Shown here: in pieces, positions 33,530-43,929 of the stretch
Layout of the letters: every line of letters begins with the position of its first letter
How positions within the stretch are numbered: position 1 is the first letter of the stretch
Assembly (NCBI RefSeq): GCF_000004075.3
Contig: NC_026657.2
Location: 10,726,001 to 10,790,000 of the forward strand
DNA: 64,000 bases
Origin: Cucumis sativus
Lineage: Eukaryota; Streptophyta; Magnoliopsida; Cucurbitales; Cucurbitaceae
Direction: 5' to 3'
Made by a program: the position numbers and the translations under genes
The notes under the pieces: generated by a model
Told to the model about the DNA's origin: nothing
Seen by the model: only the letters and a program-made list of their open reading frames with translations
Databases searched by the model: none

Positions 33530-35219
33530 TGGGTGTGAGTATGGTTTTTATGAGGATAATACTAATAGACATCAACTCAGCTTTAGAACCAGAGATCAAA
33601 TGGTTGCCTGAGTTTATAAGTTCAATAATCTCATTTCATTTCTTCTCTTCTGTGTGTGTTGGTCTTCATCATTAAGAACTTTGCTGGGATATCTTAAAAG
33701 AGGGTGAGTTTTGCTTTGGTACATTTGTGAAGCAACGTGGTAGAATAGAAACAAACAACCTTCATCAATGTTTCATCGGCTTGCAGGTTCCAATGCTTAA
33801 ATAATTTGAAGAGGAGAAGTTAGAAGAGATGATGAAGAGTTTAGTGTTGTTTTAATTAGCAATTTTCTGTAAATGATGAGCAACCTTATTGTTTGGGGGA
33901 ACTTAGAATAGTATTCTCAAGAAGCAAAGGAAAAAAAAATTCAACCAACCTGTTCTTGAAGCCATGATAAATTTACAAATTATATAGTTCATAAACCCAA
34001 ATTAGAAAAAAAAAATCAAAACTAAATACACCAAAAAGAAGAGTAAACTCAAATGTTGAAAAAAAATCTCCCAAAATTCACTCTGAGTAAATCACCCAAA
34101 TCCAATTTGTACATCTTTTACTCATGTTTTAAAGTAATAAATATTTTAAGCATGGACAAGAATCTGGAGGAAAAACTAAAAAAAAAAATCATGAACAAAG
34201 GGAGCATCCATCCATACAAACCCACCACCAAGTACAAAACTATGCTTGAAATTGACTTGAATTAAAGGTAACACTTAATGATACTTGATCATCGTTATAA
34301 TGTTGGAAGAATGAGCAAGAACTTGATATCAATAATGTTGGAAGCTCATTTTGTTTCAATGGCCAACTTGAATCTTCCAAATAGTTCAATAAATAAGCAA
34401 ATAAATAACTTATCTTTATTTATAAATATAGGAAGATAAATACACAAGCTAAAAATTTTACTCTATTTCTAAATGTTTTCAATTGTTTAACCATTTTTTT
34501 AAAAAAAATCCTAAATCTTATTATAATATTTTCAAATTCACACCTTTTTATTAAAATGAAAGAATTTATTTTGCCAAAGGGGCAGACCCTTAATCACATT
34601 TTATGATTGTTTGAGTTTGTTCTACATGTTCTTTTAATAAATTAAATAATGCAAATTTTAAAAACAATATTTTTAGCCTATCAATGTGTCATCAAATTGA
34701 ATAAGGCAAAGTTAGGCAACCATTTTCTTTTAGGTTTTTAAGATCTGAAAATTAAGCATATGTATAAATATTTATCCACTTCTTACCATTATTTATATCT
34801 TTATGAAGTACAAGAACAGAATTATTTCCAAAATTCCAAAAACAAAAGTAAGTTATAAAGAATTATAATCCAATTGATATCAGTTTGATTTGAAGTTTTT
34901 GAAAATTAAGTCTACTGACAGTCCATACATATCTAAAGCTAAATTCTTTGTTTTGTAATCAACCTTTTACCCAAGTTTAAAGTCAAAATTTTTCTAAACA
35001 AGTTGTTCACCCTTGTAAGCATAAAATTAAACAAGGATGTGATCTCAAAAAAATTATATTTATGTTAACACAATACGAATGCAGAAGCCATAAAGAAGAT
35101 GCAAACTAAGGATGAACAAAAAGAGGGATACCAACAAAATACCAAGTCAATCCATAAATTCTAGTTGTCACTACACATATCAACTAACAAAACAGTTCAA
35201 TCTAAAAGTTTCAAGGAAT
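33530..35219. repeat. Duplicated non-coding segment, copy 2
   Basis: Partner of 29745-30626. It contains about 570 bp of extra sequence between the shared landmarks near 33875 and 34553 (105 bp in copy 1 against about 680 bp here). The extra part holds an AT-rich stretch with no recognised gene. The final 230 bp are the standard mTERF 3' tail of gene 6. Confidence 0.7.
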
Positions 35220-36326
35220 TCAAACCTGTTCATCTTTAGAATCCGTTAATTTCTGTTTATACAACTCCAACAATCCAGGAACCTGCTCCTTGTGAGGGTT
35301 GATCATTTTTTCTATGAAACAGTTTTCAGAAGACTTAAAAAACAAAGAAAAATTGGCGTACTTCTTAATCAAACCCTTTGACAGCAAAACTTGATAAACA
35401 TGGCCTCTAGGCAAAAGCCTCTTCTTCAAACTAAGTGCAAGTAAAATTGGTCTCCTAGCAGCGAAAGATGATTCGCATTCCATTTTATTGACAAAAAAAT
35501 CCATTGCACCATCAATCTTATCCTCAGAAAATGTCATACACCATGGATTCTTTCTAAAAGCTAAACGGATATCTTCTTCAGACAATCCCCATTTCCGATA
35601 AACTTCAACCTTCTTATCCCATGTAGATTTGGTCATTGATCGCAGAGCAAAAACAGCAACAACAAACTGCAATCGTTGAGGGTCGAATCCCATTTCCGTA
35701 ACTCTCTCTACAATCTCCTTGAATCGGATGGAATTTATCAAGAACGTTCGAGGCTGGTACTGAAGAAAAGTTAAAATATTTGATTCCAGCACTCCAATTT
35801 GTTTCAAAATTTCAATATTGGGACCAACTGAATTTCGAAGATCCAAACCGAGAATATCTGGATAGTGTTTTATGGCAGCAAAAGTCTTCTCCTCACTTCC
35901 AAGCACGGCTTGAATGTAGTCAAAGGAAGGAATAATTCGTTTGTCTAAACTTCTCGTTAAAATACGAGGAAAGGCACATACTAATCTGGCAATCTCTGGG
36001 GAAGAAAAACCTTTAGATTGAAAAAATAACAATTTGGGCAATAGGGTTTTCTCGGGCTTCGCAGAAAGAATTGGAGGAAACCTCTTGGCAAGGGCAGAGA
36101 TTTGTGATTCAGAGAATCCATGATTCGCAAGTAACGCAATTACATCCTTCCGACTATTCTCGAGCCGAACAGCATTAGAAGCCAACGAAGCAGACTTCGG
36201 AGATGATGCAATCTCAGAAGAGGTGGATAAGTATCTGAGAGATTTAAACGGACTTTCGGAAAATCCGTGAGAAAATACAGAGGATGGAGATCTAAGTAGA
36301 AGGATTCTGCAAAACAAGTTAGACAT
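35220..36326 (-). CDS. mTERF-family protein, array gene 6
   Basis: Intronless, 368 residues from the Met at 36326 (MSNLFCRILLLRSPSSVFSH). The frame stays open upstream to a Met at 36491. Those 55 residues are translated leader DNA that is shared, with stops, by sister genes, so the inner Met is preferred. Repeat one has DVIALLANHGFSESQISALA followed by KRFPPILSAKPEKTLLPKLL, and repeat two has CAFPRILTRSLDKRIIPSFD. Both are shared closely with gene 7. It ends TDSKDEQV because of a one-base difference before the usual stop, as in genes 2 and 5. The leader carries an 80-bp direct duplication shared only with gene 7. Organelle targeting is predicted from the basic Ser-rich start. Confidence 0.92.
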   Translation of the reverse strand: MSNLFCRILLLRSPSSVFSHGFSESPFKSLRYLSTSSEIASSPKSASLASNAVRLENSRKDVIALLANHGFSESQISALAKRFPPILSAKPEKTLLPKLLFFQSKGFSSPEIARLVCAFPRILTRSLDKRIIPSFDYIQAVLGSEEKTFAAIKHYPDILGLDLRNSVGPNIEILKQIGVLESNILTFLQYQPRTFLINSIRFKEIVERVTEMGFDPQRLQFVVAVFALRSMTKSTWDKKVEVYRKWGLSEEDIRLAFRKNPWCMTFSEDKIDGAMDFFVNKMECESSFAARRPILLALSLKKRLLPRGHVYQVLLSKGLIKKYANFSLFFKSSENCFIEKMINPHKEQVPGLLELYKQKLTDSKDEQV

Positions 36327-36362
36327 TACTGAAAGAACTGGGAGGAGAAGGAAACCAGACCT

Positions 36363-36480
36363 GTTGGTTCCTTGTTGAGAAGAAGAATGGGAGAAACTAC
36401 AGAGGATGAAGGTGTGAGAGAAGAGAGAAGGAAGAGTGAGGTGTTGGTACCTTGTTGAGAAGAAGAATGGGAGAAACCAC
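36363..36480. repeat. 80-bp direct duplication in the leader of mTERF gene 6
   Basis: A 38-bp core opening with GTTGGTTCCTTGTTGAGAAG at 36363 recurs at 36443 with two substitutions. The copies are 80 bp apart, about 40 bp and 120 bp upstream of the start codon. The upstream copy sits where genes 8 and 9 have their only copy. Confidence 0.85.
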
Positions 36481-36639
36481 AAATGCCTCACAAGAGAATG
36501 AAGCTATGGGAGAACAGATAAGGGAAATGGGGGGCGGCGGAGCATCGGACATCGGCGGAGTGGGAGACAAAGAGAACAAAGAAAATAAGACAAGGAATGA
36601 ACGAAGGGGGTTAGGGCTTTTGAAAGGAAATCGTCGAAA

Positions 36640-37240
36640 TTAGGTTTTTCCTTTTCTTTCTTTTTATTTTGAAAACTAGTTGAAAAACATATGGGACGGA
36701 AAAGGGGTTAGGGCTTTACAAACGAAAGAAGATAGTTTTCTTTTTTTTGAGATAAGAGGACCTAAAATTGTATATTATATTACAAATTTGCTTAAATTTA
36801 TCAATATTTTTAGAAATATCCTAAATTGATTAATATTTTAACTAAAATGACCGATTTATCCATCTCTATTATTAATAATATAGTTCACTTTTCAAAATTA
36901 ACCCCTTTGATGCAATACATTTGTCAGTACATTTTAAGCTATTTTACTTGAACAAATTCTGGAAATAAAATAAATAAAATTGTGTGACTTTATTTTGCAA
37001 AGACTTATCTTTCATTTTCTTTAAGCTTTTAACGTGACTATAATTTTGGTGCAAAAATTTGATCTCGAACTCAAATCTTATAAATCGTGTTTTAGCGAGT
37101 AATTATACACATATTGAACAAAATTATTTTGAATGATTGTATATAATATAATTAAATTATGTGCATGTTGTAAAATTAGGAAAGAAGTCATATTAAAATT
37201 CTTATCATACAATGATTATAAGCTTCATCGATTCTGATAA
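36640..37240. other. Spacer upstream of gene 6, no gene supported
   Basis: AT-rich, with a second degenerate copy of the leader motif (TTAGGGCTTT) near 36707. No open frame of interest. Confidence 0.4.
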
Positions 37241-37254
37241 ATAATCTTGTAATT

Positions 37255-37458
37255 AACAATTTAGGCAATAGGGTTCTCTCGGGGTTCGCAGAAAGAATTT
37301 TAGGATACCTCTTGACAAGGTCACAGATTTGTGATTGAGAGAATCCATGATTTGCAAGTAACGCAATTACAGCCTTCCGATTATTCTCGAGCTTAACATC
37401 ATTAGAAGCCAACGAAGCAGATTTAGGAGATGATACAATCTCAGAAGAGGGGTGGATA
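37255..37458 (-). pseudogene. mTERF fragment, remains of a tenth array gene
   Basis: About 65 codons matching residues about 38-102 of the array proteins (SSEIVSSPKSASLASNDV through NHGFSQSQICDLVKRYPKIL to LLPKLL). It is closest to gene 8. The presequence is missing. The DNA passes directly from codon about 38 into spacer sequence that matches the region about 470 bp upstream of gene 7 (41549-41640). This points to a deletion of some 600 bp removing leader and presequence. At the other end the similarity stops after LPKLL, so six of the seven repeats are gone. The surrounding open frame (37601-37188) is chance extension. It is not expected to make a working protein. Confidence 0.85.
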
Positions 37459-37549
37459 TTCTCCCAATCAAAAGAATAATCAACTAACAACTCCCAAACC
37501 ACGTGACATATAGCCTTCACTTGTGGAAAGGAGTATAATACACAACAAT

Positions 37550-38755
37550 AGTATGGTGTCTTCCTCCCATTCACATCTTTTAACAAAAACCTCAAATTCA
37601 TAATATTGGTTTGTTATTATTTATTATTATTCTTAAACGTCTTAACGACAAGGTGATGGCGTAAATTCATGTCAATACAAGAGTTTTGGTCTCTATCGAC
37701 ATAAAGAAAGGTAGACAAATCATAAAAAGATGTGGGTAAAGCATCTGCCAGTGTTATTTTTGTGTGGACACACGTGCATATGGTCAGGCGACCAACCATT
37801 CAGCACGCCTACCAAACGATCACCCATGCTTGTCCAAGCACAACACATGTAACACCATGTGTGCACCAAGCACTGTGTCAACCTTGAGTTGACACACGCT
37901 CATGCTAGACATGTGCAGACACGTCCAGAAGCTTCCATGACGGTCCAAATGGATATGGTGTTGGTCAAAAGTGTCATGGTAAGTTCAAAATGTTCTAGAG
38001 TCATTTGTAAAGGGCCAAAACGCCTTGTATGTTCTAGATAGGTTCTTGGCCGACCTTCTAAGCCCCAAGGTCAATTAGGAAGGTTATAAATACTTCTTAG
38101 AGGGATCATTTGTAATCTTGGCATAACCTAGTCAAGCATGGCAACCTTGCCTCATCATTTGTACACCCGGTAACCTGGCAACCTGGCAAATGGCAATACT
38201 CTGGCAAGGGACTACACCCATTTGTACCCCTTACTTGGAATGCAAAGTAACATTTCCAAGAACTGTCAAGCCAAGCCCCCTCATTCTTCCAAATTTTCTT
38301 GCCTTTCAATCATTCTAAATATTTATGACAACATAGTGCTTAGTGCACTAACCTCTCAAAGGCTAACTTGGCTATGTGGACATAATATTTAGCACGCGTT
38401 CGGTTAGCTTGAAAATCTAACCATGTGATATTAAGCTTTGATTTTTTTTTTTATTGGGACATAATATTTTGAAATCAATGATGTTATAAATAAGAATTAG
38501 AACATCTTTTAATTTAAAATAACTAGTAAACGATGCTAGCTCTGAGGTGTCTAAACCCAACCTCAAGTGGCAAGAATGGGTTAGTAGCCCACTTCATGAC
38601 CAGAGTTCAAATTATATCGTTTTTTTTTATTATCATAATTTATAATTAATTACAATATTATATCGTTTTTTTTATTATCATAATTTATAATTAATTACAG
38701 TACTAACTTTTCAAATCTCATTTGATTAAGTTAAACTCATAGATGTTTATATACA
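37550..38755. mobile_element. About 1.2-kb insertion, possible LTR or other transposon remnant
   Basis: Spacer sequence that is continuous upstream of gene 7 (about 41550-41730) is split here: one part lies before about 37550 and the other resumes near 38758. The inserted piece is clearly less AT-rich than its flanks between about 37700 and 38320, and rich in CA/TG words such as 'gcacaacacatgtaacacca'. It contains a TATA-like 'ggttataaatact' near 38082 followed by 'cttagagggatcatttg', as in LTR promoters. No reverse transcriptase or transposase frame is present. Exact ends and target-site duplication could not be fixed by eye. Confidence 0.5.
38611..38699. repeat. Tandem duplication of about 45 bp
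   Basis: The block 'attatatcg', a T run, then 'attatcataatttataatt' and 'aattaca' occurs twice in succession. Copies are nearly identical, differing only in the length of the T run. It lies at the right side of the proposed insertion. Confidence 0.85.
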
Positions 38756-38759
38756 AACT

Positions 38760-39987
38760 ATTATAGCTTACGAACTATCATAACCTAACGATTATACTAA
38801 CCAACGTAACACTATTATATATAACTATGAATTGAGTTAATTAATATATCATATATTTATTTTCAAAATTATTTTGGTACATCTTTCAAAACTTCAAGAT
38901 GTTAGGAAAGAAAGAGACTAATTAAATTTGAAACCTACATAAGTTTATAATTTTTTTAAAAACTAAACCTTAAAAAAAGTAACTACTTCTATAATTTTGG
39001 ACAATTATGCTCCATTAAAAGTTAATTGATGTACTTAATTATTCAAGGAAGCTTTTCGTAGCAATTGTTCTTGCTAATTAGTGAGAATATGAGTTTACCC
39101 AATTCATTGAGAAATGTTCAACTAATAATAATAACAATAAAGATTTCATTCTTAGCATTCGTTTTTTGTTCTTTTGATGAGTATACATTTGGCAAGGGTG
39201 GTGTTGTTAATAAAGAAAAGCAACAATTGAGAAACGATTTAATATTGAAAACAGATATGATTTTGATCTTTGAGTATTGATCATTTCCATACATAAGAAT
39301 TGGTGGAATACTGATTTGATTTTAAACCAACACATGAACTTAAATTACAATCTAGAAAATTGAAGATGCTGAGTTGGAAAAAAGAAAAGAGGAAAAAAAG
39401 GAGTCAAATGGAAAATTCCAGCACAAATAAGAATCAACAATGAAGTAAGAGAAGAAAGATCTTTCCAATGGACAATCAATGGCCAAGAGGACCATTTTGA
39501 GTATTTTTCAAAATACAAGGATTAAAATTAACATTTTTACATTTTTAATGAATCAATAAATTTGAAATTAAGCAACCATTTTTTTTTTTTAATTTCTAAG
39601 TTACGAAAATTATGCTTATTTATTAAGCACATCAATTTCTTACAATTTTTTTGGAGTACAAAAGTTGAATTTTAAAAAAATTTCAATAAAAAAATTAAGT
39701 TATAAAGAATTATGATTCCATTGAGCAGTGGTTTGATTGTTAGTTTTTAAAAATGAAGTTTATAAAGGTCTTCCTAAATTTGTTCCTTTCTAACCTACCT
39801 TTTACTGAAATCCTAGTCTCATACAATTATATTTATGTTAACACAATACGAATGCAGAAGCCATAAAGAAGATACAAACTAAGGATTAACAAAAATAGGG
39901 ATACCAAACAAGATACCAACTCGATCTACTACACATATCAACTAACAAGACAGTTTAATATTAAAATTTCAAAGAGATCGAACCTGT
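38760..39987. other. Spacer and 3' tail of mTERF gene 7
   Basis: Alignable with 41640-42570, the downstream flank of gene 8. Shared words include 'gcaattgttcttgctaatta' near 39060 and 41834, and 'gatcatttccatacataa' near 39279 and 42018. No gene is supported. The last 180 bp are the conserved array 3' tail. Confidence 0.6.
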
Positions 39988-41082
39988 TCATCTCCTAGAA
40001 TCCATTAATTTCTGTTCATACAACTCCAACAATCCAGGAATCTGCTCCTTATGCGGGTTGATGTATTTTTCTATGAAACGTTTTTCAGGAGACTCAAACA
40101 ACAAACAAATATTCTCGGTTTTCTTAATCAAACCCTTTGACAGCAAAACTTGATAAACATAGCCTCTAGGCAAAATCCTCTTCTTCAAACTAAGTTGAAG
40201 TAAAACTGGTCTTCTAGCAGCGAAAGATGAATCGCATCCCATTTTGTTGACATAAAAATCCATTGCACCATTAATCTTATCCTCAGAAGCTATCATACAC
40301 CATGGATTCCTTCTAAAAGCTAAATGGATCTCTTCTTCAGACAATCCCCAATTCCTATAAACTTCAACCTTCTTATCCCATGTAGATTTGGTCATTGATC
40401 GCAGAGCAAAAACAGCAATAACAAACAGCAATCCTCGAGGGTTAAATCCCATTTCCGTAACTCTCTCTACAGTCTCCTTGAATCGGATGGAATTTGTCAA
40501 GAACACTCTAGGCTGGTAATGAAGATATTTTAAAATATTTGAATCCGGCACTCCAATTTGTTTCAGAATTTCAATATTGGGACCAACTGAAATTTGAAAA
40601 TCCCAAAAAAGAATATCCGCAGAGCGTTTTATGGCAGCGAGAGTCTTCTCACTTCCAAGCACGGCTTGAATGTATTCAAAGGAAGGAATGAGTCGTTTGT
40701 CTAAACTTCTCGTTAAAACACGTGGAAAGGCACATACTAATCTGACAATCTCTGGGGAAGAAAGACCTTTAGATTGAAAAAATAACAATTTGGGCAATAG
40801 GGTTTTTTCGGGCTTCGCAGAAAAAATTGGAGGAAACCTCTTGGCAAGGGCAGAGATTTGTGATTCAGAGAATCCATGATTCGCAAGTAACGCAATTACA
40901 TCCTTCCGATTATTCTCGAGCCGAACAGCATTAGAAGCCAACGAAGCAGACTTCGGAGATGATACAATCTCAGAAGAGACGGAAAAGTATGTGAGAGATT
41001 TCAACGGACTTTCGGAAAATCCATGAGAAAATACTGAGGATGGAGATCTAAGTAGAAGGATTCTGCGAAGCAAGTTAGACAT
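39988..41082 (-). CDS. mTERF-family protein, array gene 7
   Basis: Intronless, 364 residues, beginning MSNLLRRILLLRSPSSVFSH. About seven mTERF repeats follow. Repeat one and two sequences are nearly those of gene 6 (DVIALLANHGFSESQISALA and CAFPRVLTRSLDKRLIPSFE). Repeat four (LHYQPRVFLTNSIRFKETVE) is nearer genes 8 and 9, and repeat three (RSADILFWDFQISVGPNIEI) resembles gene 1. This is a mosaic pattern. One Glu codon is missing in AVLGSEKTLAAIKR, where most sisters have GSEEKT. It ends MDSRR. The leader has the same 80-bp duplication as gene 6. The telo-box has decayed. Predicted organelle protein. Confidence 0.92.
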   Translation of the reverse strand: MSNLLRRILLLRSPSSVFSHGFSESPLKSLTYFSVSSEIVSSPKSASLASNAVRLENNRKDVIALLANHGFSESQISALAKRFPPIFSAKPEKTLLPKLLFFQSKGLSSPEIVRLVCAFPRVLTRSLDKRLIPSFEYIQAVLGSEKTLAAIKRSADILFWDFQISVGPNIEILKQIGVPDSNILKYLHYQPRVFLTNSIRFKETVERVTEMGFNPRGLLFVIAVFALRSMTKSTWDKKVEVYRNWGLSEEEIHLAFRRNPWCMIASEDKINGAMDFYVNKMGCDSSFAARRPVLLQLSLKKRILPRGYVYQVLLSKGLIKKTENICLLFESPEKRFIEKYINPHKEQIPGLLELYEQKLMDSRR

Positions 41083-41118
41083 GACTGAAAGAACTGGGAG
41101 GAGAAGGAAGCCAGACCT

Positions 41119-41236
41119 GTTGGTTCCTTGTTGAGAAGAAGAATGGGAGAAACTACAGAAGATGAAGGTGTGAGAGAAGAGAGAAGGAAGAGTGAGGTGT
41201 TGGTACCTTGTTGAGAAGAATGGGAGAAACTACAAA
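41119..41236. repeat. 80-bp direct duplication in the leader of mTERF gene 7
   Basis: The core GTTGGTTCCTTGTTGAGAAG at 41119 recurs at 41199 as GTTGGTACCTTGTTGAGAAG, with the same 80-bp spacing as upstream of gene 6. This marks genes 6 and 7 as sister copies in their leaders. Confidence 0.85.
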
Positions 41237-42576
41237 TGCCTCACAAGAGGATGAAGCTGTGAGAGAAGAGAGAAGAGAGAAGAAAAATGGGGGCCGGCGG
41301 AGCATCACCGATCGGCGGAGTGGGATAGTACGAGAGAACAAAGAGATTAGGAAAAGGAAAGAAAGAAGGGGTTGGGGCTTTTGAAGGGAAATGGACGAAA
41401 ATAGCCTCTTCTAAGATTTTAATTTTCAAAATTAACCCCTTTTTAAAATCTAGGGTTAAATAATTTTTGTTCGTAGATATAGCACTGACATTAATCACAA
41501 AATTTACCTAAGAAAATTAGGATTTTTGGTTTTTTCAACAAATCTCAATATTCTCCCCAACAAAAGATTAATCAATGAACTACAAACATCATAACATAAC
41601 CTTCACTTTTGGAAATAAGGATAATAAATACAATAATTTCATTATTATAACTTATAAATACATTTATAACTTAAAAATTATTATAACCTATCAATTATAA
41701 CGAACAACCTAACATTCTATTATAATTTTTTTAAAATTAAATCTAGAAAAAAGAAAAACAATTATATCAAGACAATTCTACTCCATTCAAAATGAATTGA
41801 TATACTTAATTTTTCAAAGAAGTATTTCAGAGCAATTGTTCTTGCTAATTAGTGAGGATTTGAGTTTTCTTAAAAATTATTGAGAAATGTTCGAACAATA
41901 ATTCTTTTGTTCTTTCGATGAGTGCCTGTTTGATAAAGGTGTTGGGTTAATTATGAAAAGCAACAAATGAAAAGTGGTTTAATATTAAAATCACACATGA
42001 TTTTGGTCTTAAGTAGTGATCATTTCCATACATAACAATGGGTGGTGGAATAGTCATTTGATTTTTGACTATTACACATCACTGTTATTACAAATACATG
42101 AACTTAAATTACAATCTAAAAAGTTGAAGATGCTGAGTTGGAAAAAAGAGAAGAAGAAAAAAAGGAGTCTAATGGAAAATTCCAGCACATCAACTAGTCC
42201 AATCATCATCTCTGCCACGTCAGCTTTTCCAATAATGAGGTAAGAGGCAAAAAATTATTTTCAATTCTCAGTCAGCCAATGGCCAGAGGACCATTTTGAA
42301 TATTTTTTAAATTTCATGAGTAAAAGAAAAATGTTTGCAAAAATAGCAGAAGTAACTATTTTCTAAATTATAAATATAGCAAATTAAAAAATGAATAACA
42401 ATGATATATTTAAACCTGAAATCCTAGTCTAAAAAAATTATATTTATCTTAACACAATACAAATGCAGACAGCCATAAAGAAGAGTACAAACTAAGGATG
42501 AACAAAGAGAGGGATGCGAGCAAGATAACCAACAAAAAACTGTTTAATATTAAAATTTCAAAGGGATCGAACATGT

Positions 42577-43674
42577 TCATCTTCTAGAATCCATTAATTT
42601 CTGTTCATAAGACTCCAACAATCCAGGAATCTGCTCCTTATGAGGGTTGATGAATTTTTCTATGAAACAGTTTTCAGGAGACTCAAAGAACAAAAGAGGA
42701 TTATGGTGTTTCTTAATCAAACCCTTTGACACCAAAACTTGATAAACATAGCCTCTAGGAAAAATTCTCTTCTTCAAACTAAGTGAAAGTAAAACTGGTC
42801 TTCTAGCAGCGACAGATGAATTGAATCCCATTTTGTTGACAAAAAAATCCATTACACCATTAATCTTATCCTCAGAACGCATCATACACCACGGATGCTT
42901 TCTAAAAGATAAACGTATCTCTTCTTCAGAGAATCCCCATTTCCTATAAACTGCAACCTTCTTATCCCATGTAGATTTGGTCATTGATCGCAGAGCAAAA
43001 ACAGCTACAACAAACTGCAATTGTTGAGGGTTAAATCCCATTTCCACAACTCTCTCTACAGTCTCCTTGAATAGGATGGGATTTTTCAAGAACACTCTAG
43101 GCTGGTACTGAAGATATCTTAAAATATTTGAATCCGGCACTCCAATTTGTTTCAGAATTTCAATATTGGGACCAACTGAAATTCGAAGATCCTTCACGAG
43201 AATACCCACAAACTGTTTTATGACAGCGAGAGTCTTCTCCTCACTTCCAAACACGGCTTGAATGTAATCAAAGGCTGGAATAATTCGTTTGTTTAAACTT
43301 GCTCTTAAAGACCAAGGATTTGAACGTAAGAATTTGACAATCTCTGGGGAAGAAAAACCTTTAGATTGAAAAAACGACAATTTAGGCAGTAGGGTTTTCT
43401 CGGGGTTCGCAGAAAGAATTCCAGGATACCTCTTGACAACGTCAGAGATTTGTGATTGAGAGAATCCATGATTCGCAAGTAACGCAATTACAGCCTTCCG
43501 ATTATTCTCGAGCTTAGCAGCATGAGAAGGCAACGAAGCAGATTTAGGAGATGATACAATCTCAGAAGAGGTGGAAAAGTATCTGAGAGATTTCAACGGA
43601 ATTTCGGAAAATCCGTGAGAAAAAACCGACGATGGAGATCTAAGTAGAAGTATTCTGCGAAAGAAGTTAGACAT
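42577..43674 (-). CDS. mTERF-family protein, array gene 8
   Basis: Intronless, 365 residues, beginning MSNFFRRILLLRSPSSVFSH. Repeat one has AVIALLANHGFSQSQISDVV then KRYPGILSANPEKTLLPKLS; the Gln in SQSQ is shared with gene 9 and with the broken tenth copy. Repeat two is LRSNPWSLRASLNKRIIPAF. Later repeats include KWGFSEEEIRLSFRKHPWCM and FNSSVAARRPVLLSLSLKKR. It ends ESYEQKLMDSRR. The gene lies 2.6 kb from gene 7 and its spacers match those of gene 7, so this is the shortest clear one-gene duplication step in the array. The leader lacks the upstream copy of the 80-bp duplication. Predicted organelle nucleic-acid-binding protein. Confidence 0.92.
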   Translation of the reverse strand: MSNFFRRILLLRSPSSVFSHGFSEIPLKSLRYFSTSSEIVSSPKSASLPSHAAKLENNRKAVIALLANHGFSQSQISDVVKRYPGILSANPEKTLLPKLSFFQSKGFSSPEIVKFLRSNPWSLRASLNKRIIPAFDYIQAVFGSEEKTLAVIKQFVGILVKDLRISVGPNIEILKQIGVPDSNILRYLQYQPRVFLKNPILFKETVERVVEMGFNPQQLQFVVAVFALRSMTKSTWDKKVAVYRKWGFSEEEIRLSFRKHPWCMMRSEDKINGVMDFFVNKMGFNSSVAARRPVLLSLSLKKRIFPRGYVYQVLVSKGLIKKHHNPLLFFESPENCFIEKFINPHKEQIPGLLESYEQKLMDSRR

Positions 43675-43929
43675 GAGTGTAAGAAGAAGGAAGAGTGAGA
43701 TGTTGGTACCTTGTTGAGAAGAAGAATGGGAGAAACCACAAATGCCTCACAAGAGGATGAAGCTATGAGAGAACAGATAAGGAAAATGGGCGGCGGCGGA
43801 GCATCGGATATGGACGGAGTGGGAGACAGATAGAACAAAGAAAATAAGAAAAGGAATGAACGAAGGGGGTTAGGGCTTTTGAAAGGAAATCGTCGAAATT
43901 AGTTTTTTACTTTTTTTTTTTCTCTCTCT

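Noticed and set aside
36327..36491. 55-residue N-terminal extension of mTERF gene 6
   Set aside because: It translates leader DNA shared with sister genes, where it is not open in frame. The Met at 36326 aligns with all other starts.
37459..37601. N-terminal half of the open frame containing the mTERF fragment
   Set aside because: This part matches non-coding spacer upstream of gene 7, so the frame is accidental after the deletion.
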